This document shows positions 57,456-64,000 of a stretch of DNA of 64,000 nt, one piece after another. The notes beneath the pieces are model-generated. The model searched no databases. It was given only the letters and a program-made list of their open reading frames with translations, and was not told the DNA's origin. A program made the position numbers and the translations under genes. The stretch comes from Archegozetes longisetosus (taxonomy: Eukaryota; Arthropoda; Arachnida; Sarcoptiformes; Trhypochthoniidae): NCBI GenBank assembly GCA_018873245.2, contig JAEMBT020000008.1, positions 11,487,172-11,551,171 on the forward strand, in the 5' to 3' direction. Positions within the stretch are counted from its first letter, which is position 1, and each line of letters opens with the position of its first letter.

Positions 57456-57720
57456 AGTGAAAAGCAACACATACCTTCCTTCAATTCCTTTCAAAGCTGC
57501 CACCAATATATTGAGTCCATTTTTGTTTTTCAAGTCAGTTGTTTCATCAATCATGAAAAAGATAAGATTTTCGCCAATGATTGATCGAACTTGCTTTAGC
57601 TTTCCTTCATATAAAGTTTCAATACAATAAACTTTCATCTAGTATGATTCTAATAATATAGGAATATCTGCTTCAATTAAAGCTTTAGTCAAATATAAAG
57701 CTGGACGTTTTGACTATGTA
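57432..57720 (-). pseudogene. hAT-superfamily transposase fragment
   Basis: Minus-strand reading TKALIEADIPILLESY, one stop, then SIIGENLIFFMIDETTDLKN and NILVAALKG matches the region around the conserved DETTD motif in hAT-derived transposases (BED/DUF4371-type). Only about 90 codons remain. Confidence 0.65.
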
Positions 57721-60190
57721 ATGACCAATTCCAAAAATATTTTTATGACATGGATATCATATCAAATGGCGGTAGAAAATGTATATTTAAAAATATTCTG
57801 ACAGTCATAAGTTTTGAAGTTGTAGTATTAATATTTCAGAGCCAGATTTTACTATAGGGAAGATCAATCATTCATAATATGCAATGCGATACCAAAGGAA
57901 AAATTAATTATATTTTAATTGTGATATAATTGATGGAAAATTTCCGAAAATTGTTTGAGATGAGTTTTCACTAACTATTAGATTTGTAAATTTAATCAAC
58001 CTCCCATGTAAGTTGAATTTATCGTATTTTGGTATCTGAATTTTTCAAAGATTTTCAATTATGGTTTACTTTGGTTTACCTCTTTCTTTTCAATTCTTTA
58101 TTTCTCTGAAATTTATTGAAATTATGATGTCCTGGAAAAATGTTAGTAATATGTTTCCTATCTTCATAAATAAACATATATCAAAGTGTCATCAACTTCA
58201 AAGTTATGACTTTTCGCTATTTTAGTTAGAAATGATTTTAAGCTGCTCAAAATCAATAAGTTTTTAACATATTAATAGACTTCTCACTATTTATGATATT
58301 TTTTAGAAAACATTTTATATATCATCAAAATTCCTCTATTTTGAACTTTAAGAATGATGAATAAACATTACTCATCTATAATTTAATCTTCAAATAAAGG
58401 CAGTTATAGATCACCTCTATATAAATCAGTTTACTCATTCTTCTGACCAAAACTTGATCTTCTCTGGAAAAAATAGAAATAAAAGCTGGATTTTCAGTAA
58501 GATAACACCACTTTGATAGTTTTTCTCAAATATTTTAATATTTGGGGGGATTCTGTACACTCATAAAAAAGTTTATTTTCTTCATTTGAACTATGTGCTT
58601 GATGTTTAGAGATTGTATGAGATTTAGATTGCATGACAGGAGTTCGATCAGTACAAAAATTTTTTTTCTTGAGTATCAAATAAACCTTTACGTAAGATGA
58701 TATCTTGATGTGAATATCTCCTATTATTAAATTCAAGATATAGGTTAACCTAAGTCATTGTTTGATAAATTAAAATAAATTAACAAAAGGTATTCTAATA
58801 TTGGGCTAGATGCTTATGAATACAGAAATAGAGTAATTTGAATGACACGGTTGCCATAGTAATGATTATTAAAATAATTTTTGATAACTATTATATTTAA
58901 CTGATACCAGTACTCATTAACTTCAAGATAAACTTAATATGATAGATTGCATAACTTTAATTACGTGTAGTTAGAGAAAATTGATTTATCTTAAAGTTTT
59001 ATGAATCATCTTAACTTTTAACCGTTGAATGAATCTGAAAATATCTAAATTTATTGTTTATGAAAATAAATTTCATAGCTATAACGAAATTATTTTAAAG
59101 TCAAGTAAAAAAATCAGCAATAAAGAATGCTTCCTTTAGATTAAATTGAAAAAGGTTTTCGTATAATGTTTTAAAGAGTTATTAATTTTTCATTCCATGG
59201 GTCGCTATTATGCTTGACTAGCTTCTAAGAGCTAAGTTTTTAAAAATATAAAAAGGTGAAAAGTGTTAAAAAATTTTGGTAAAATAAAAAGAATGCACCG
59301 AAGACTTACTGAACTTTATGAATTTTGAGCATTAAACAAATTCTAAATCTCGAAAAATCACACTGTTACCTAGAGATGGGGTTTTTGAAGTAAATTAGTC
59401 AATTTTAGAAAGTTTTAAGATGAAGGCACAGATTCGGAATTTGTGGGACAATATAAACTAATAAATTAAGTGTCAAACTACTCCCCATGATCTCCTAAGT
59501 ACTGTGGCAAAATACTGGGACACTTTATCGAATTGGGATAATCCCTAAATTCTCATCACTAGTTCTGAGATTATCATTACTTCATGTGTCAATCAATTGA
59601 GTCTAACAATGAAATTGTATAGATAAAATACAGACTGAGTGTCTATTGGACTCCAGAACACACTTGATTGAATTCAAAACAAAGATTTTTGGGTACTGCT
59701 TCGGAATCTAGACCATAGCCGATTTCAATTTAAATGTTACGAATGGATAGCGGAGAGGGTACTGATCAAATATATGTAGGTCTTATCGTGAGGAAATTTT
59801 TAGGTCCCGAGATATGGCCTATTGAAGTTCGTTATAAACATCTGGCCCCAAGACCCTTATATTGACTCTAACTATGCAAGCGTAGTATTGTTTGACTCAG
59901 GTTGATGGGCTGAGAACATGGATGCCACATTTAATCTTGTCAGATGACTTTTAAAACTCATATAATTACTTATTAAAACTTGGATAGACTATATCTTAAG
60001 GGGTAAGTATAGTTAGTCTAGGTTAGGTTAGGTTATATGTTATTAGATTTAAATCTCTGGAATTTAGGTTTTGGTTTGGTGTTGAGGTCCCCTTAGGTTA
60101 GGTCGCTTCTCTACGGAGCCTAATGAGCGCGCGCTTAGCTCTATGCTCTGTGCTCTGTGATCTAGAAAAAATTTTTAGAAAAATTTTTTT
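57721..60190. other. Intergenic, no gene seen; short TTAGG tract
   Basis: Long AT-rich stretch with no family-like coding on either strand. At about 60017-60035 there is TAGGTTAGGTTAGGTTA. GCGCGCGC at about 60127 and a CTCTGTGCTCTGTG word nearby look like part of the element that follows. Confidence 0.45.
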
Positions 60191-60192
60191 TC

Positions 60193-60258
60193 AAGCTTGG
60201 ATTCCAACCTCTACCAATTAGGCATGGATTAGCATTCTAATCCATTGCGCCACAAAGA
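60193..60258 (-). repeat. tRNA-derived, SINE-like sequence
   Basis: On the minus strand TGGCGCAATGG (60242-60252) fits RNA polymerase III box A, and GGTTGGAATCC (60199-60209) fits box B with one mismatch (C to G). The intervening arm contains GGATTAGAATGCTAATCC, which can pair but is not a standard anticodon stem. It is not a functional tRNA; a SINE head or tRNA pseudogene is likelier. Confidence 0.5.
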
Positions 60259-60596
60259 TTTAATTCAAAACCAAAGCTTAAAACCCACATTTAAATATAT
60301 TACTTGAGGTTTTCCTATTCATTTACAATATAAACTTTGAGGAGTATATCTCGAGAACCAAGCATTTCCTCGGCATGGGACCAGCATATTCGTGTTCAGG
60401 ACACTTGAATTAGCCAGGAGGATATGCTTAAATCAAAATTGGGCGTGGTCTAACTTCCGAATTTTTTCCGATTTTTGTTGTATAAATAGCATTTGAAAGC
60501 ATTGATTCAAACAAGAACTATTTTCTCATAACAAGTCAAACACTTTTTAAACAAAACGTTCCTTTCTTTTGTTTTTGGAACTCAGTCTCTATAGAT

Positions 60597-61174
60597 ATGG
60601 AGCAAAATAAGCCGATTTTGGGTGCACTAGTAGTGCTTTTACTTGTATTTCTATTGGCTAATAAAATGTTTTATAATAAAGTTTTAATCTTGAACAATTA
60701 ATGTATTTTAGTTCATATTCAACGGCGATCGAGTTCTTGCGCTCAAACCTGTAATTCAGACCCGCTTTTCATCCGATATGACATCGGAAAGACTCATTAT
60801 TATGAATTGGAAACAAATACTCAAATCAGCTATGGATCTTATGGACAGGGCTTACAGTCGGTCAGAATTAAAGCCAGAGTCGAGCTATCGCAACGTTCGC
60901 CGTGCGAAATGTCACTCCAATTGCGAGACGTTCAGTTGACTGGCGTTCAGAATCCATCTGATCTTAAACAACAATTAGAGTCACAACCAATTCAGTTCGG
61001 TTTCGATGACGGAAAGGTTGTAGGCGTTTGTCCATCAATTGAGGATGAGTTGTGGGCTATTAATGTCAAGAAATCCATTATTTCTGCACTTCAAATGACT
61101 GCTAAATCGACTCAAACTAAATCTATTGTAAGTATTATCATTACTGAATATAAATTAATACCAATATATTATTA

Positions 61175-61218
<44 letters not shown>

Positions 61219-64000
61219 CCCTATTTAATTAGGTTTTGGAAACTGATATTTTGGGAAATTGTGAGACAGTCTACGAACCAGTAAGTCGAAGATATGCCAC
61301 AATTGTTATGCAAAAATCAAAGGCTTTGAACAAATGTAATACTCTTGAAAAGTTTTAAGAAATTTGATTCGAAATAAGTTCTAAAAAATACTTTTCTCAG
61401 GCGCTGATCGACAACAAACACAAATCGGATTTTTTCCGCGTCAATATGGACTCAATGAAGTCATCAGAAACTCGGTTCCAATTGTAAACTCTTCATTCAG
61501 TTGTTTCCAAACCATTGACAACGATATGGTCATCGCTTCGACATGTCAGGAACAACAATTGTTTTGGCCGTCAAGTATTTCTGTCGAATCGAGTCTCAAT
61601 CTTAGGTTTGAGAAAAAAATCACCGGATTATCAGTGAAACGTGTTCAGCAATTCGAAAAACATCAGCTCCTAATGTCTTCGAAAATTTCCTCAAGAAATA
61701 GACGCCAAGAATGGGATGAACGAGAATTAATATCTTTACTGCGAAGTATTTGTTCTCAGATCGAAAACGATGTCTTATTTCCAGAGACCACTCAATCATT
61801 TCCGCAATTGATTCAGGCACTGCAACAAGTCTCTCAATCAAACATTCAAAGGGTCTATTCTTCAGTTGAAAGCAGAGAAATCTGTTTTTCACCGAAATTA
61901 AGAGATCTCTTTTTGGATGCATCGGCTTTGGCCACAAGTGAGGGATCAATTCAGGTTTTGGTGAATTCATACCAATCGCAGAAAATCAGCAAAACTCGAG
62001 CCTCTTATCTCTTCACTTTAGTGGCTTTCACTTCGAACCCAAGTCAACAGTCTTTGAAAATTCTCTTATCACTTCTACAATCACATGATACTCCCCGACA
62101 AGTCGTTTTAGGCATTTCTGGTCTAATTCATAATTTAAAAGTTCAACAATCAGAAAAATCAGGAAATGGACAAAAAATCAGTCAAGTAATCAGACAATCA
62201 ATTGATGCAATCGTTCAGAGAATTCAAAATTCGAGAAATCCTTCAGAAATCATTTATTTGATTAAGTCTTTGGAAAATATTGGCGTTCAACCACATCAAA
62301 CAGCAAAACAAGTTCTGATAGAATTGGCTACAAATTCGAGACAGAAACAAGGAGTCAGAGTTTCAGCGATTCAGGCTTTAACTGAAGCCAGTAATGATCA
62401 AATTAGACAACAGTTGTTGGGAATCTTTAGACAACAGTCCGAATCAAATGAAGTCAGAATTGCAGTCTATAAGACAATTGTCATGTCTGGAGCGTCAAGG
62501 CAACAATTGGAACAAATAAGAGACCAAATAAGACGAGAAGATTATAAAAATGAGAATGTTGTGAATTATGTAAGAAGTCATCAAAAGAACTTAAGAGAGA
62601 CTTCGGATCCACACAAAAAAGATGTTTTGCCATCGGATGCCCCACGATTCGAATTGCCGAAAAACAGATTTGGAAGCTCGAGAAATTTTGAAATGTCTTA
62701 TTTGCACGAAACTAGTCATATAGGAGTCGCATTAGAAGCAGACCTCGTGGTCGAGAAAGAATCACGTGTTCCGCGGTCGCTAACAGTCAATATAATAATT
62801 TCGGCTTTGGGTAAAGAATTACAAGTAATTGAATTGCAAGTCAGACAAGTCGGTTTGGATCAAATGATTCAGGAAAAAATTAGAAGCGATTTCAATAATT
62901 TGCCGAAATTGGCTAGACAAATCGTTAAGTTGTTTGTCAGTAAAGAAAGTCAGATCCAATCCCGAAATTTTGTTTTGCAAGTGAGTGTCAAAATCGACGG
63001 AAAAACGATTTTGTTTTTGGATACGAAAGACATGGACTTAGAGTTAAACCAGATCTTGAAGGAACTGAAACAACAACTTGAGGACAAGATAGAGATCGAC
63101 AGAGCGTTTGCTTTCATTCCCATCAACACTCTCATTGAATTACCGACAAGTAATGGACTACCGATGAATTTAAGACTCGACACAACCGTTGTGACAGGAT
63201 TAAAAGCAGATCTCAAGCTGACTGGAAGACAATGGTCTTCTGCAGTAATGGAGGCTTTAATGTTGCCATCATTTGCTGTTCAGGCCGAATCTGCTATCGA
63301 GTTCGAAGTCAACAACAACAAGAAAGCTTTAGAATTTGTGTCGCGATTCAGTTCTGCACTGGTTTTGGACACGAGAGCACGTGTCAAAGACGGACGTATT
63401 GTTAATTTTAAGATCAATTTACCAAAAGATAAGCAGTTATCGGCTAAGGTTGAAGCAAGTGTTTATGAAAGAGACCAATCAGGACGGAGAAAGACTATTA
63501 GAGGAAATTCACAAAGGAATCAAAAGACATGCACTCAAGCTTTGAACAAGCCATTGGGTGAGAAATGCGTGCTAAAAATTTTGAAATCTTTTAAAGAGTT
63601 TTAAAAAACAGTTCTAATGATTAAAACTCTTTATAGGAATTGCTATTTGTTCTGAATTATCGTATTCAGAACCGTTTCTACCGATGGGACCAATAAATGC
63701 CGAAATTTCAATCATTAAGACCGATAAGTCGATGAAATCTTTCGAAATGTCTCTTGAAATATCGCCAATGGATGTAAATGAAATGCAAGTCCTCAGAGCG
63801 GCGGTTAACACGCCCAACAGTGAAGTCGACCGAGAAATATCACTAGAACTACGATTAATCAATCCGAGAAATGGAAGGAAAGTCAAAGTTCAATTGAGAA
63901 GTCCATGGAAGAGATGGTCCGCATCAGCCTCTATTCGTAATGAAGATGAAGAGAAAGCAGTTCAATTAGAAGTCTTGAGTGACGGACAAAAACAATTTTC
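60597..64000 (+). CDS. Vitellogenin/apolipophorin-type large lipid transfer protein, N-terminal part
   Basis: Yolk or haemolymph lipid carrier. Exon 1 starts at ATG 60597 and encodes a hydrophobic leader (LGALVVLLLVFLLA). Exon 2 60712-61127, exon 3 61233-61335, exon 4 61401-63557 and exon 5 from 63637 past the right edge join in phase (GT-AG). Exon 2 begins the lipovitellin beta-barrel (Cys pair near SSSCAQTC, YDIGKTHYYELETNT). Exon 3 has the family word DILGNCETVYE, then KALNKC with the Cys codon split by intron 3. Exon 4 holds the alpha-helical repeat domain (ISALQ, QIRQQLLGIFRQQ) followed by the open beta-sheet domain. The exon 1 to exon 2 junction does not keep phase with the obvious donor. 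Dust-mite group 14 allergens are relatives. The rest of the gene, including any von Willebrand domain, lies outside. Confidence 0.85.
61175..61218 (+). repeat. (ATT)n microsatellite in intron 2 of the lipid transfer gene
   Basis: About fifteen ATT units just before the 3' splice site of this intron. Confidence 0.95.

Noticed and set aside
58494-58736. 80-codon minus-strand ORF
   Set aside because: No recognisable motif, AT-rich composition, no neighbouring exons.
60193-60258. Functional tRNA-Arg gene
   Set aside because: Box B has a mismatch and no proper anticodon or acceptor stems can be drawn.

Overview
The window is AT-rich nuclear DNA from an arthropod, most likely an acariform (probably trombidiform) mite. 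Three things point there. First, it carries a tandem array of two-exon UDP-glycosyltransferases of the bacterial MGT type, which mites are known to hold through ancient horizontal transfer. Second, it has short introns, a large lipid transfer protein, DEG/ENaC-like genes and a peritrophin (CBM14) domain. Third, Tc1/mariner and hAT-type transposons are common. No species can be named from sequence alone.

1-22.3 kb is a UGT cluster built by segmental duplication. It has four near full-length copies (A 1448-3041, B 8922-10484 with a nonsense codon, C 14011-15612, D 20729-22298), one exon-1 fragment (about 12.04-12.27 kb) and one 'ghost' locus where only the stop codon and 3' flank remain (about 4.28 kb). 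Copies A and C each follow a decayed acyl-CoA synthetase relic, so those two genes were duplicated as a block. Copy D's upstream flank is split by about 3 kb of nested transposons.

22.3-29.7 kb holds a secreted chitinase that joins a bacterial-type GH18 catalytic domain to an animal CBM14 domain, and an apparently intact 1.3-kb DD37E Tc1/mariner element with 28-bp inverted repeats. That element lies inside a broken zinc-finger paralogue.

30-39.5 kb is a C2H2 zinc-finger cluster (one gene on minus, three on plus) with a characteristic C-[DE]-W-P-x-C knuckle. Two plus-strand members share an unfamiliar N-terminal domain. A TRMT10C/MRPP1-like mitochondrial RNase P subunit gene, carrying two frame breaks, sits among them.

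39.7-44 kb holds a 200-bp coding-like hairpin, two decayed DEG/ENaC-type channel genes in tandem on the minus strand, and an unrecognised plus-strand ORF.

45.3-57.5 kb is a tandem array of an unrecognised family of small secreted cysteine-rich proteins. Each has four exons with near-constant exon sizes. Two copies are intact, one has a frame break in its signal peptide, and three are decayed or truncated. Copies share a TATA-containing 320-bp upstream block, and two use GC-AG introns. The array is littered with mariner relics, one of them split by a hAT-like element (8-bp duplication) that itself contains a MULE-like foldback element (9-bp duplication).

57.5-64 kb is mostly unrecognised sequence, then a tRNA-derived SINE-like piece, then the first five exons of a vitellogenin/apolipophorin-type large lipid transfer protein that runs off the right edge.
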